64,000 nucleotides of DNA from Silvibacterium bohemicum (lineage in GTDB: Bacteria > Acidobacteriota > Terriglobia > Terriglobales > Acidobacteriaceae), in the NCBI RefSeq assembly GCF_001006305.1, contig NZ_LBHJ01000012.1, positions 470,231 to 534,230 of the forward strand, read 5' to 3'. The notes under the pieces were generated by a model. It was not told where the DNA came from and did not search any database. It was given only the letters and a program-made list of their open reading frames with translations. Below are positions 15,675 through 33,140 of the stretch, in pieces. The translations under genes were made by a program, and so were the position numbers. Each line of letters starts with the position of its first letter. The first letter of the stretch is position 1.

Positions 15675-16385
15675 ATGTCGAGAAAAATCAGCAAGAATGT
15701 CGCGAAGGCGCGCGCGGCCGTTGAGCCCCGCCCTTACGCCCTTCAGGATGCGGTTCCGCTCCTGCAAAAAGTCAAGTACGCCAAGTTTGACGAGACTGTC
15801 GATCTCACCATGCGTCTCGGTGTCGATCCTAAGCACGCCGACCAGATGGTGCGCGGAACGGTTGTTTTGCCGCATGGCCTGGGTAAGACCAAGCGTGTAG
15901 CCGTCATCACCTCCGGTGACCGCCTCAAGGAAGCCGAAGCTGCCGGAGCCGAGTTCGTCGGCGGCGAAGACCTGGTCGAGAAGATTCAGAAGGAAAGCTG
16001 GACCGACTTTGACGCTCTGATCGCCACTCCGGACATGATGAAGTCCGTCGGCCGTCTCGGTAAGGTTCTCGGACCCCGCGGTCTGATGCCTAACCCCAAG
16101 ACTGGCACTGTCACCAGCGATGTGGCCGCAGCCGTCAAGGAAATCAAGGCCGGTAAGATCGAGTTCCGTACCGATAAGACCGCCCTGGTGCACGTTCCTG
16201 TGGGCAAACTCTCGTTTACGCCGGAGAAGCTGGTCGAGAATGCGATGACTGTGATCAACAGCGTGGTTCGCGCCAAGCCGTCGGCTGCCAAGGGTAAGTA
16301 CATTAAGGGCATCACCTTGAGCTCGACGATGGGCCCCGGAATTCCGCTCGACAGCGCAGTCGCCGACGCCGCAGCCAAGGCGTAA
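15675..16385 (+). CDS. rplA: Ribosomal protein L1
   Basis: 236 aa. Starts [68 protein letters not shown] and has the L1 signature [20 protein letters not shown]. The C-terminus ([15 protein letters not shown]) is complete. GAGGAAG precedes the ATG. L1 binds 23S rRNA at the L1 stalk and in many bacteria represses its own operon by binding the mRNA leader; the leader here is the 193-base gap after the Uma2 gene. Confidence 0.98.
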   Translation: MSRKISKNVAKARAAVEPRPYALQDAVPLLQKVKYAKFDETVDLTMRLGVDPKHADQMVRGTVVLPHGLGKTKRVAVITSGDRLKEAEAAGAEFVGGEDLVEKIQKESWTDFDALIATPDMMKSVGRLGKVLGPRGLMPNPKTGTVTSDVAAAVKEIKAGKIEFRTDKTALVHVPVGKLSFTPEKLVENAMTVINSVVRAKPSAAKGKYIKGITLSSTMGPGIPLDSAVADAAAKA

Positions 16386-16397
16386 AGTTCAGCCCTT

Positions 16398-16518
16398 GGC
16401 TTGCTAGCTTCTAGCCGTTAGCAGGTTTTTGGCGGGGCAATATGAAATGCGACCCAAGCGGGTCAAAAAAAGACAAATGTTTTAGCTAAGAGCTAGAAGC
16501 TAAAAGCTAGAGGCTAAT
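16398..16518 (+). repeat. Inverted heptad arrays in the rplA-rplJ spacer
   Basis: Left array (16398-16425): GGCTTGC, TAGCTTC, TAGCCGT, TAGCAGG. Right array (16484-16518): AGCTAAG, AGCTAGA, AGCTAAA, AGCTAGA, GGCTAAT. TAGCTTCTAGC (16405-16415) is the exact complement of GCTAGAAGCTA (16492-16502). The right array ends one base before the rplJ ATG and supplies its ribosome site (AGAGG). Folding would hide that site, so this may be the regulatory L10 leader. Confidence 0.75.
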
Positions 16519-16519
16519 T

Positions 16520-17056
16520 ATGGCAATCACCAAAGCAAAGAAGCACGAGAAGGTCGCCCAGCTCGCGCAGGAGCTTCAGGGCTCGACCAGCGCCATCGTC
16601 GGCACCTTCGCCAAGCTCACCGTTGCGCAGGATTTCGAGCTGCGCAAGACCGTTCGCGCCGCTGGCGGCCGTTATCGCGTTCTCAAGAACAAGCTCGCGG
16701 CACGCGCATCGCAGGGAACGCGGATCGAAAGCGCGCTGCAGGGGCTGAAGGGTGTTTCCTCCGTGGCCTACACCAGCGGCGACCCGGTCGCGCTGGCCAA
16801 GGCGCTCTCGACCTGGGTCGAGGACAACTCGCAGTTCACTTTCAAGCTCGGCATCGTCGACGGCAAGGTTATCAATGTTGAAGAGGTCAAGGCCCTCGCA
16901 ACCATGCCCGGCAAGGAAGAGATCTTCGCGAAGCTCCTCTTCCTCATCAACTCGCCGGCGCAGCGTCTGGCCTCGGTCATCAATGCCACCGGCCGCGATC
17001 TGGCAGTGGTTCTCGGCCAGGGCGTCGAGAAGGAAAAGTTCGTAGCAGCAAGCTAA
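16520..17056 (+). CDS. rplJ: Ribosomal protein L10
   Basis: 178 aa. Begins AITKAKKHEKVAQLAQELQGSTSAIVGTFAKLTVAQDFELRKTVRAAGGRYRVLKNKLAARA, the conserved L10 rRNA-binding domain. The C-terminal helix that carries L7/L12 dimers (EEIFAKLLFLINSPAQRLASVINATGRDLAVVLGQGVEKEKF) is present. L10 with L12 usually represses translation of rplJL by binding the leader; the heptad hairpin just upstream is a candidate. Confidence 0.98.
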   Translation: MAITKAKKHEKVAQLAQELQGSTSAIVGTFAKLTVAQDFELRKTVRAAGGRYRVLKNKLAARASQGTRIESALQGLKGVSSVAYTSGDPVALAKALSTWVEDNSQFTFKLGIVDGKVINVEEVKALATMPGKEEIFAKLLFLINSPAQRLASVINATGRDLAVVLGQGVEKEKFVAAS

Positions 17057-17204
17057 CTGCTGGCTGGTTTACCGGATTCGTCGCCGGGAAGCTTTGGGGG
17101 GTGCCAGTCTGGGCACATCGGAAACCTTGGGGTGGAGCGAGCGGCAACCGAAGCGTCAAGGCGCTTTGGCGGCAATACAAATTTAGTTTTACGTGGAGAC
17201 AATC

Positions 17205-17582
17205 ATGGCGGATTTACAGCAATTGGAAGATCAGATCGTTGGGCTCAGCCTGCTCGATGCGGCAGCCCTGGTGAAGAAGCTCGAAGAGCGTCTTGGCGTT
17301 TCGGCAGCAGCAGCGGCTCCGGTGATGGTTGCCGGCGGCGCGGGTGCAGCGGCAGCTCCGGCAGCCGTTGAGCAGACCGAGTTCACCGTCATCCTGAAGG
17401 ATGCCGGCGCGAACAAGATCAACACCATCAAGGCCGTACGCGAAGTAACCGCGCTCGGTCTGAAGGAAGCCAAGGATCTGGTCGATGGAGCTCCCAAGCC
17501 GTTGAAGGAGAACATCAGCAAGGAAGACGCCGAGGCCATCAAGAAGAAGTTCGAAGGCGTCGCCACCGTCGAAGTCAAGTAG
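17205..17582 (+). CDS. rplL: Ribosomal protein L7/L12
   Basis: 125 aa from the ATG at 17205 ([31 protein letters not shown]). A GTG at 17193 is in frame, but GTGGAG there is better read as the Shine-Dalgarno. The Ala/Gly hinge (about residues 37-60) and the C-terminal factor-binding domain ([40 protein letters not shown]) are complete. L12 recruits translation GTPases. It follows rplJ by 148 bases. Confidence 0.98.
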   Translation: MADLQQLEDQIVGLSLLDAAALVKKLEERLGVSAAAAAPVMVAGGAGAAAAPAAVEQTEFTVILKDAGANKINTIKAVREVTALGLKEAKDLVDGAPKPLKENISKEDAEAIKKKFEGVATVEVK

Positions 17583-17590
17583 TTCCAGTT

Positions 17591-17653
17591 GTCAGGGTGG
17601 AGAGTGTAGGGCTCAGTAAAGGCGATTTCTTTGCCCTGAGCCCTGTACTTAGA
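17591..17653 (+). repeat. Heptad-structured hairpin after rplL
   Basis: The period-7 units GTCAGGG, TGGAGAG, TGTAGGG, CTCAGTA, AAGGCGA, TTTCTTT, GCCCTGA, GCCCTGT and ACTTAGA run from 17591. The flanks pair as AGGGCTCAG (17608-17616) with CTGAGCCCT (17636-17644). There is no T run after it, so it is better seen as an attenuator or RNase processing hairpin than as a full terminator; E. coli has an attenuator and an RNase III site at the equivalent place. Confidence 0.65.
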
Positions 17654-18416
17654 CCGTTGACTTCTGCCAGCAAGTTGCATGCCAAAGCGGAACGCGCTAT
17701 TCTCATAGAGGTGCGTTCCGCCCGGCTGTCTTTGTATGTCGGATTTCGAACGCGGTCTTTATCCCTTACACCAGCAACCCGGCTAGAGGAATTCGCGAGT
17801 CCCGCAAGTCGAGGGCTCGGTTGTCCGCGCGTTGGCGGTAAGGTGCTTTGAATCATCCGGTGGAATCGTCTACCGGCGTATCGACAGGATAATCGGCGGC
17901 CCTGTGGATATGATGTGAGATCGGAAGTTAGGCGGCGAACACGCAGTACGGGAATCGGCGGGAAGCAAACATTCTGTCAAGCTTTAGTGCACAATTCGGT
18001 TGTTGCGCTCGTGGGACTTGCTGTCTCTGCGAGCGTCTTTCCGTTTTGTCGGCAGATGTCTTCTCTTCCGTGAGTGCGTCGCGCCTCCTTCTTTCAGTTC
18101 CCGCCAGACAACCAGATCCACCGGCTCTTTAGCCAAACCCTCCGTGGGACGACGTTTTGTCCCGCGAGGTTGTCTTGAGTAAAGCGGAAGACTACGCCCA
18201 ACGTCGCCTTTCGCGCAAGTAGTACTGGCAGTCCCATTCTTTGCTCTGTTCGAGCAAAGCCGGCGACGGCCATAAAGAATTAAACGCGATGTCTCCTCCG
18301 GACGGGGCGGAGAAGGCATGAATCGCGTGCAAAGACAGCGGATGCCGCATGACTCGAGCGGTCTTCGTTTTGCCGGAATATCGGAACCTCGTGTCGCCGA
18401 GTCTGAGGAGTGAAGA
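17654..18416 (+). other. Long rplL-rpoB spacer
   Basis: 763 bases without a credible gene. Frames here on either strand lack ribosome sites and run into rpoB antisense or rplL. It may hold an internal rpoBC promoter and a long 5' leader. I found no convincing -35/-10 pair by eye. GAGGAGTGAAGA before 18417 is the rpoB ribosome site. Confidence 0.5.
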
Positions 18417-22895
<4,479 letters not shown>

Positions 22896-22901
<6 letters not shown>

Positions 22902-23051
22902 GGATTAGCGATTAGCCATCAGGGATTAGCAAATCTCTGATGGCTATCGCCGACCGAAGATTGATTCAAGACGGCGCCGAAATTTACGCCGCCAGCAAAG
23001 AACAAGAGCAACCGCAGCTAATCGCTAATGGCTCATCCCTAAGCGCTATCT
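22896..23051 (+). repeat. Inverted heptad arrays filling the rpoB-rpoC spacer
   Basis: Left (22896-22930): GATTAGG, GATTAGC, GATTAGC, CATCAGG, GATTAGC, the first overlapping the rpoB stop. Right (23017-23051): GCTAATC, GCTAATG, GCTCATC, CCTAAGC, GCTATCT, i.e. the complement of the left units in matching order. A local hairpin (22915-22927 with 22932-22944, loop AGCA) also forms. The right array ends just before the AAGGAGG of rpoC. Confidence 0.85.
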
Positions 23052-23066
23052 GCAAGGAGGAACACC

Positions 23067-27260
<4,194 letters not shown>

Positions 27261-27323
27261 CCTGCGCGGTCGGCGAACCGCGGCTTACGCCGCATGAGCT
27301 GACCCGCATCATCGTAAACAGAC

Positions 27324-27347
27324 AAAGCCCAGCGCAAGCTGGGCTTT
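27324..27347 (+). terminator. Intrinsic terminator of the rpoBC operon
   Basis: AAAGCCCAGC (27324-27333), GCAA tetraloop, GCTGGGCTTT (27338-27347), then TGTGTTTGTGTTC. A stable stem with a GNRA loop and a T-rich tail 64 bases after rpoC. It lies close to the end of the converging hydrolase gene and may serve both. Confidence 0.85.
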
Positions 27348-27393
27348 TGTGTTTGTGTTCTCAACTCCTCCGGCAGCGGACTGGCCGTCGGAT

Positions 27394-28251
27394 TCACTTA
27401 TCGAGAAATTGAAGAAGTGAGTTGTTGAATGACGTTGGATCCTGCCATGGTGCGAAGTGGCTCACGCTGGGAAGAATGATGAGCGTGGCGCCGGGGATGG
27501 TGGCTGCCAGATACTCGGTGTGAGCGCGGGTGATGAACTCCTCATGCTCTCCATCGGCGATGGCAATCTTCGATACTGAGATTCCTGCGAGCTCTTTCGT
27601 TGTGTAATTCGGCTCTTTCTTCTGCATTGCTTCCACGGCTTCGTGAAGCGTGCCGAATCCATTGGGCGTGGGCGAGATGCGAGCGTAATCTTTCGCGAGC
27701 CGTGCTGCCAGTGCCGAAAGAATGGGCGAAGTAAAAGCGCCGGGCGCGACAGCGTCAGTATTCATGTTTGCGCCGAAGGCGTAAAGCCGGTTGATCCGCT
27801 CTGGATTCTTCATCGCCATGATGAGGCTGATGTTGGCTCCGTCGCTCCAGCCAACGAAGGATGCTTTTTTCAGATGTATTGTATCCATCACGGTTACAAC
27901 ATCGCTCTGCATGAGCTCATAGGACAGTGGGTGAGGTCCGAGGCTGCTGCGCCCGTGCCCGCGGCTGTCGATCAAAATCACCTCGTGGTGAGATTCGATC
28001 AAGGCCGGAAGCTGATTTCCCCAACTCAAACTGCTCGCCATTCCTCCATGCAATAGGATGACCGGCTCGCCTTTACCCACGATGCCGTACCAGATGCGGG
28101 CTCCGTCATGATCGACGTAGCCTTGCGTCGCCATTGGAGGGAGCGCCTGCTGCGCCGGCAGCGTTTCCCAAGTGGGGGTTGGAGAAACATCCTTTGCCGG
28201 TTGCGGGAAGATCATTGCGGCGGAGAGCAGAACCGAAGCGGCGAGAAGCAT
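27394..28251 (-). CDS. Secreted alpha/beta hydrolase
   Basis: 285 aa from ATG 28251, which has AAGGA eight bases upstream; the frame stays open to 28332, but the extension has no ribosome site and would hide the signal peptide ([15 protein letters not shown]). The alpha/beta hydrolase set is present: oxyanion HGGMASS, nucleophile elbow VGWSDGAN (Ser), acid in IADGEHEEF and the late His in [28 protein letters not shown] and DSRGHGRSS are typical of the epoxide hydrolase/esterase group. The substrate is unknown. The divergent neighbour is a glycosyltransferase; no functional link is evident. Confidence 0.85.
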   Translation of the reverse strand: MLLAASVLLSAAMIFPQPAKDVSPTPTWETLPAQQALPPMATQGYVDHDGARIWYGIVGKGEPVILLHGGMASSLSWGNQLPALIESHHEVILIDSRGHGRSSLGPHPLSYELMQSDVVTVMDTIHLKKASFVGWSDGANISLIMAMKNPERINRLYAFGANMNTDAVAPGAFTSPILSALAARLAKDYARISPTPNGFGTLHEAVEAMQKKEPNYTTKELAGISVSKIAIADGEHEEFITRAHTEYLAATIPGATLIILPSVSHFAPWQDPTSFNNSLLQFLDK

Positions 28252-28548
28252 TCTGAATATCCTTTCCAATCTACTTATATCCGCACTGGCTCTCGCGTGG
28301 GGCGATATTGCCGGATTATCCGCACACTGCACCCTGGACGAGCGGTATCACGGAGTTACACGTCATCGTGTGCTTGCGATAACGCCATACGTGTCGAAAG
28401 TCGGCCACAATACAGGGCATCACCGGCTTCCTTTCTCGGAATAAACGGCCTCTCTCTCGTGTCCTTTCTAGCAAGAAGTCTTTGTGCTTGCACCTCGACC
28501 GCTGAGTGACATATCGAGGGATGCTTCGTGCAAACGAGAGAGGTAAAA

Positions 28549-29856
28549 ATGAAAATCGGTTTTGTAAGCCTTCCCTTGTACGGCCATCTGAATCCTATGA
28601 CAACGTTGGCGCGGCGGCTGCAATCACGCGGAAATGACGTTGTCTTCATAGGTGTTCCTGATGTCGAGCCTTTCGCTCGAGCTGCTGGGCTGTTTTTTGT
28701 GCCCTATTGCGAGAAGGAATATCCCCTCGGCACTATCACCGATGAATGGGCGAACGTGTCTAAGCTTCACGGCCAAGAGGTCTTGAACTACACCTTCCAG
28801 CACCTGTCGCCCGGTCTCACCGAAGCCGCGCTGAAACATCTTGCGAAGACCATTGCAGACGCCGGAGTCGACGCTCTCGTTCTGGATACTGCCCATTTTT
28901 TCATCGAGCTTGTTCCTATGAGCCTTGGCATTCCTTATGTTCACGTCTGGAATGTGCTTAACATCGATTTCTCTGGTACGACGCCGTCATGCCTCTTGCC
29001 TGGCATGCCAGATATCACGCCCGAAGGACTCGCCAGAAATATTGAAGGACTGGAGTGGATGGGCAGCCTGCTTGCTCCAATTGCACAACTCGCCGTCCCC
29101 TTTGCCGAGAAGGCCGGGCTGCAGATCGATTGGAGCGATCCGAGCGCAACCACTTCCAAGCTTGCCGTGGTCTCGCAGACTCCCAAGGAGTTAGACTTCC
29201 CCGGTATTCCGTGGCCTCCGCAGTTCCACCACACCGGTCCATTTCACGACAACAAGGGACGCGAGCCGGTAGCCTTCCCGTGGGAGAGACTGAACGGCAA
29301 GCCGTTGGTCTACGCGTCCATGGGAACGCTGGTGAATGGCCTCGATGATGTATATAAAACCATCCTCGCAGTCTTTAGATCACGTCCGGAATTCCAGCTT
29401 GTGCTTTCCATCGGACGGAACGTTAAGCCTGAGAGCCTCGGCCCGATTCCCCTGGACACCATCCTCGTGCCCTCTGCTCCGCAGATTGAATTGCTAAGGC
29501 GCGCAACGCTTTGCATCACTCACGCTGGGATGAACACCACTCTCGAATCGCTGGCGCAGGGCGTTCCCATGGTTGCCATTCCTATCGGTTATGACCAGCC
29601 TGGAGCGGCGGCGCGAATCGCCTATCACGGCGCAGGCGAACTCATAGAACTCGAAAGCCTGAGCGTAGCGGTGCTCGCCGAAGCTGTTCATAAGGTGCAG
29701 ACCATTCCTAGCTATCGTGCGAAGGCACGTTACTTTCAGGAGGTCATTATGAATACTCACGGATTGGACCTGGCTTCCAAGATCATCGAGAAGGCATTTG
29801 CCTGCGTCGAGTCATCGGAAGCGGCCGGAGAATTCGCCGGACTTTCTCGTTCCTGA
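28549..29856 (+). CDS. GT1-type glycosyltransferase (MGT/CrtX-like)
   Basis: 435 aa from ATG 28549, chosen over an earlier in-frame ATG (28528) because GAGAGGT lies just before it and KIGFVSLPLYGHLNPMTTLARRLQSRGNDVVFIG is the family start. The GT-B C-terminal nucleotide-sugar site reads ITHAGMNTTLESLAQGVPMVAIPIGYDQPGAAARI, close to the UDP-sugar motif HxGxxTxxExxxxGVPxxxxPxxxDQ. Family members glycosylate macrolides, flavonoids or carotenoids (zeaxanthin glucosyltransferase CrtX). No carotenoid or polyketide genes lie nearby, so the acceptor is unknown. A strong hairpin follows. Confidence 0.85.
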   Translation: MKIGFVSLPLYGHLNPMTTLARRLQSRGNDVVFIGVPDVEPFARAAGLFFVPYCEKEYPLGTITDEWANVSKLHGQEVLNYTFQHLSPGLTEAALKHLAKTIADAGVDALVLDTAHFFIELVPMSLGIPYVHVWNVLNIDFSGTTPSCLLPGMPDITPEGLARNIEGLEWMGSLLAPIAQLAVPFAEKAGLQIDWSDPSATTSKLAVVSQTPKELDFPGIPWPPQFHHTGPFHDNKGREPVAFPWERLNGKPLVYASMGTLVNGLDDVYKTILAVFRSRPEFQLVLSIGRNVKPESLGPIPLDTILVPSAPQIELLRRATLCITHAGMNTTLESLAQGVPMVAIPIGYDQPGAAARIAYHGAGELIELESLSVAVLAEAVHKVQTIPSYRAKARYFQEVIMNTHGLDLASKIIEKAFACVESSEAAGEFAGLSRS

Positions 29857-29889
29857 GAGATATAGCGGAGAACCTGCCCTTCGACTGAT

Positions 29890-29919
29890 ATCCCAGGCCT
29901 CGTTTCCGAGGCCTGGGAT
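29890..29919 (+). terminator. Hairpin after the glycosyltransferase gene
   Basis: A perfect 13-bp stem (29890-29902 with 29907-29919, ATCCCAGGCCTCG) with a TTTC loop, 34 bases after the stop. There is no long T run. Confidence 0.65.
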
Positions 29920-30175
29920 TCGGCGAGCGGGAGTCGGCGCGAAGCCGCAACTTTCAGGCTGCTCACCTCATTCAGTTTGTCGATGGAAGCCCGATCGAGC
30001 GGGCGAGAATGCTTTGCTGCGATGACTCTCCGTTCTTGACAACTCCCCATCCCAAGGTCAAGACTCCAATGCATATTGGAGCGTCTCAACAAGAGTGAAG
30101 ATAAGCAGGAGCGGCAACGGTATGAGCGACGATTCGCATCCATCGTTGGTTGTGGCTCGAGGTAAGGAGGTTCAC

Positions 30176-30823
30176 ATGATGACGCGCAAAAGTTTTCTGG
30201 GATTTGTTGCCGTGGGAGTCTCTTTGTTCTCACTCGTATCGCCCGCGCTGTACTCGCAAACGACGGCGTCTTCGCAGGACCAAGCGACCGCACCTGCCAC
30301 GAAGCCGGGAACGACGGCGACCATCAACTCCGCCTCGACTTCGCGAGCGAGCGCGGCCTCTTCGGGGACCAGCGCCACTGCAGTCACGGCGAAGTCTGAT
30401 CCGGGCGCGCGTACGTCGACGAGCACAACGTCGACGAACACAACGGCGACGAACACAACGGCGACGAGTGCAGCGGCGACGAGTGCAGCGGGAACAAAGA
30501 CAAACTGCACGGCGACCGCTGCCGGACCTCCGCTGCCGCCGACCAAGCCCCAGGAGCAGATTCCCGATCCGCTGGCGAGAGCTCGCGGCGCTCACGCAAC
30601 GTTAGTGTCGGCTGTCGATCAATCTGGAGCGCAGCCGTCTGTTCACAGCACTACTTCGGCGACGGTTTCGCAGACGCCGCCTCAGCCTGGAATGGTCTGG
30701 GCCAATCCGAATTCGAAGGTCTACCATCAGCCGGCCTCGCGCTGGTATGGCAAGACCAAAGACGGTCAATGGATGACCGAGCAGGAAGCTATCAAAGCTG
30801 GCTATCACGCTGCGAAGCAATAG
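30176..30823 (+). CDS. Secreted Thr/Ala/Ser-rich protein with a C-terminal WYGKT domain
   Basis: 215 aa from ATG 30176, five bases after AAGGAGG; an upstream in-frame ATG (30095) lacks this. Residues 1-28 are a signal peptide (FLGFVAVGVSLFSLVSPALYSQ). Residues 30-135 are low-complexity Thr/Ala/Ser with short repeats in the DNA (ACGTCGACGAACACAACGGCGACG at about 30421-30490). The C-terminal 45 residues are a compact domain, VWANPNSKVYHQPASRWYGKTKDGQWMTEQEAIKAGY, a pattern I associate with small secreted acidobacterial proteins of unknown role. The linker may span the envelope or be glycosylated. Confidence 0.75.
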   Translation: MMTRKSFLGFVAVGVSLFSLVSPALYSQTTASSQDQATAPATKPGTTATINSASTSRASAASSGTSATAVTAKSDPGARTSTSTTSTNTTATNTTATSAAATSAAGTKTNCTATAAGPPLPPTKPQEQIPDPLARARGAHATLVSAVDQSGAQPSVHSTTSATVSQTPPQPGMVWANPNSKVYHQPASRWYGKTKDGQWMTEQEAIKAGYHAAKQ

Positions 30824-30856
30824 CCGCGAAGAAGGATTCGCTTTCTTCTTCGCGGC
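30823..30856. terminator. Bidirectional hairpin between convergent genes
   Basis: GCCGCGAAGAA (30823-30833) pairs with TTCTTCGCGGC (30846-30856), starting at the last base of the upstream stop codon. It serves the Thr-rich protein gene and, from the other side, the creatininase-family gene that ends at 30893. Confidence 0.7.
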
Positions 30857-30892
30857 CGTCTTCAATTGCTCGAATTGATTATTGATCTGCGC

Positions 30893-31765
30893 TTATTGTT
30901 TTGTCTCGAGCGGATGCTTCGCCGCCTCGAAGAACTCGTTCTGCAGTTTGAGGCTGGTTTCATCCGCTTTCACGGCGCGGACCACATCCGCGATGCCGGC
31001 TTCCCAGGCCTTCATGTCGTATTCGCCAAGCTCTTTGGCGGCCACGCTGCCATCGCCCGAGTAGTGATTGGGAAACTTCGCGTACCACCATATCCCGGTA
31101 TACAACCCATCGGGCAGATGAAGCCGGTTCTCGTCGGCGCCCGACTCCTGCCCAGCGCGATCAAGATGTACTAAATCCGGCCGCGAGATCAAGGTATGCG
31201 CGGTCTCCGATTCGCCGGCATGCATATCGTTTTTCGAGTGTTCCTTCGGACGGTCCGGCGCATTGCCCGCGTGCCACCAGTAAACGTAGACGACATAATC
31301 GTGCTGGCTTTCAAGCTGCGCCTGGGCGAAGAACGGCAACAGGCTTTCGTTGCCGCCATGGCCGTTCACGATCACGATCTTCTTGCAGCCGTTCCGAGAC
31401 ATCTCATCGGTGGTCTCCTGCAGCAGCTCCAGCTGCAGCTTCATGCTGTAGGAGACCGTGCCCGGCTGCTGTCTCGCCTCAGCGATCTGCCCGAAGTAGT
31501 AGGGAGGAAATACCACCGTATATTCCTGTTGCGCCGCGTGCTGCGAGGCATAGCGCACATTGATCAGGTCCGTGCCCAGTGGCAGATGCGGCCCATGCTT
31601 CTCAATGATTCCGAACGGCAGCAGGCAGACACCCTGTGCCTGGTGAATCGCAGTAATAAAGTCCGGCCCTGTCAGTTCTTCCCATTGTGTCGACAAACCG
31701 GTTGTTGATTGTCCCCACGCTGTCGCGGCACACAGCGCCATTACCCACCCAGCGAAATGCTTCAC
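30893..31765 (-). CDS. Secreted creatininase-family amidohydrolase
   Basis: 290 aa from the GTG at 31765, which follows GGAGGAAC by five bases; an ATG-started frame extends to 31885 without a ribosome site and would bury the signal peptide (KHFAGWVMALCAATAWGQ). The creatininase/MftE family metal site is complete: FGIIEKHGPHLPLGTD (Glu, His, Asp), NGHGGNE, and AGESETA near residue 200. Family members are Zn/Mn amidohydrolases (creatininase, F420/mycofactocin-related MftE). A signal peptide is unusual for the family and suggests periplasmic action; the substrate is unknown. Confidence 0.83.
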   Translation of the reverse strand: MKHFAGWVMALCAATAWGQSTTGLSTQWEELTGPDFITAIHQAQGVCLLPFGIIEKHGPHLPLGTDLINVRYASQHAAQQEYTVVFPPYYFGQIAEARQQPGTVSYSMKLQLELLQETTDEMSRNGCKKIVIVNGHGGNESLLPFFAQAQLESQHDYVVYVYWWHAGNAPDRPKEHSKNDMHAGESETAHTLISRPDLVHLDRAGQESGADENRLHLPDGLYTGIWWYAKFPNHYSGDGSVAAKELGEYDMKAWEAGIADVVRAVKADETSLKLQNEFFEAAKHPLETKQ

Positions 31766-31967
31766 AGACCGTTCCTCCTCGAAATCTCGAACACAAGATT
31801 TGTCACCAGAAGTTTCCTGGTTAAGTGACATCTTCTGGTTCAAACAAACGAGATCAGGCTGATTCTCGTAACACTGAAAACGCATATCGGGAATAAAGGT
31901 GGACTTCCGTTGTCTTCAATCACGAGCCTGTATTCTAGATCTGTCACCGTAGCGAGGAAACCGCACA

Positions 31968-33140
31968 ATGGCCACCCTATCCACCGCTCATCCGTCAGCA
32001 AAGCTCCCTCGCATCCCCTGGTATTTATGGTGTGCGGCGCTTGCAGTCACCTCCGTCACCATCGGTGCTCACTGGGATGTTTCCTGGCACCGCTCCATCG
32101 GCCGGGACAGTTTCTGGACACCGGCTCACATGGCCATCTACGCCTGCGGAGTTCTTGCCGGCATCTGCTGCGGCTATCTGATCCTCTTTACCACCTTCGC
32201 GCCCCGGCCGCAGATGGCCGACACTTCCGTTCGCGTGCTCGGCTTTCGCGGCCCGATCGGCGCGTTTATTGCGGCCTGGGGCGGCATCGCCATGCTTACC
32301 TCGGCGCCGTTCGATAACTGGTGGCACAACGCCTACGGTCTTGACGTAAAGATCATCTCGCCGCCACATACGCTGCTCATGATCGGCATCTGGGGAGTTT
32401 GCATCGGGGCGCTGTTTCTCATTGCCGCGGCCATGAATCGATCCGCCGACATTCCGGCGCGAGCCACCCAGTTTCGGCAACTCCAATTGCTCTTTCTCTA
32501 CATCGCCGGGCTCATGCTGGTGCTCTCCATGTTCTTCCGCATGGAGTACACATGGGACGTCAACCTGCATTCGGCGAGCGCCTATATCGCCGTAGCCATC
32601 GGCACGCCCCTTTATTTTGCAGCCGCCCACATCTGCTCGCGCAACCGCTGGGCCGCAACCTGGATGACCCTGATCTACAGTGTCTTCATTATTGGGCTGA
32701 TCCTCATCCTGCCCTTGTTTCCCGCCGAGCCTAAGCTGGGGCCTGTCTTCCAGCACGTAACGCAATTCATTCCGCCCCGGTTTCCGGTGCTGCTTATCGT
32801 TCCCGCGATCCTCTGCGACCTGTTGATGGCCAGGGCCGAAAAATTGAAGCCGCTGCTCCTATCGCTTGTTGCTGGGCCGGTATTCGTTCTCTCGCTGGTA
32901 GCGGCCGAGTGGCCTTTTGCCAGCTTTCTCATGTCGCCGGCTGCGGCCAATCGATTCTTTGGCACCGCCTATCACGATTACGGTACGCCTCCGTGGTCGG
33001 CCGATGTGCTGCGCCATTTCATCGCTCCCCAATCCGGTCTGGCGTTGTGGAAGGGGCTGGCCATGGCCATGGTCTATGCCGCAATCAGCACGTGGATTGG
33101 ACTAGCCTTAGGCCGCTGGATGAAGAGAATTCAACGATGA
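31968..33140 (+). CDS. Multi-pass membrane protein with conserved His/Trp pairs (unknown, possible metal role)
   Basis: 390 aa with about ten hydrophobic helices. His residues sit at or beside the membrane faces: GAHWDVSWHR, WTPAHMAIY, DNWWHNAYG, SPPHTLLM, AAHIC and AYHDYG. GAGGAAA precedes the ATG. The stop overlaps the next gene's ATG by four bases (ATGA at 33137), so the two are translationally coupled. I recognise no named family. The His pattern and the His/Met-rich partner suggest binding of copper or another metal in the membrane, as inference only. Confidence 0.75.
   Translation: MATLSTAHPSAKLPRIPWYLWCAALAVTSVTIGAHWDVSWHRSIGRDSFWTPAHMAIYACGVLAGICCGYLILFTTFAPRPQMADTSVRVLGFRGPIGAFIAAWGGIAMLTSAPFDNWWHNAYGLDVKIISPPHTLLMIGIWGVCIGALFLIAAAMNRSADIPARATQFRQLQLLFLYIAGLMLVLSMFFRMEYTWDVNLHSASAYIAVAIGTPLYFAAAHICSRNRWAATWMTLIYSVFIIGLILILPLFPAEPKLGPVFQHVTQFIPPRFPVLLIVPAILCDLLMARAEKLKPLLLSLVAGPVFVLSLVAAEWPFASFLMSPAAANRFFGTAYHDYGTPPWSADVLRHFIAPQSGLALWKGLAMAMVYAAISTWIGLALGRWMKRIQR

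Noticed and set aside
30230-30605. Arg/Ser-rich frames on both strands overlapping the Thr-rich protein
   Set aside because: They arise from the ACN/GCG simple repeats of the coding region.
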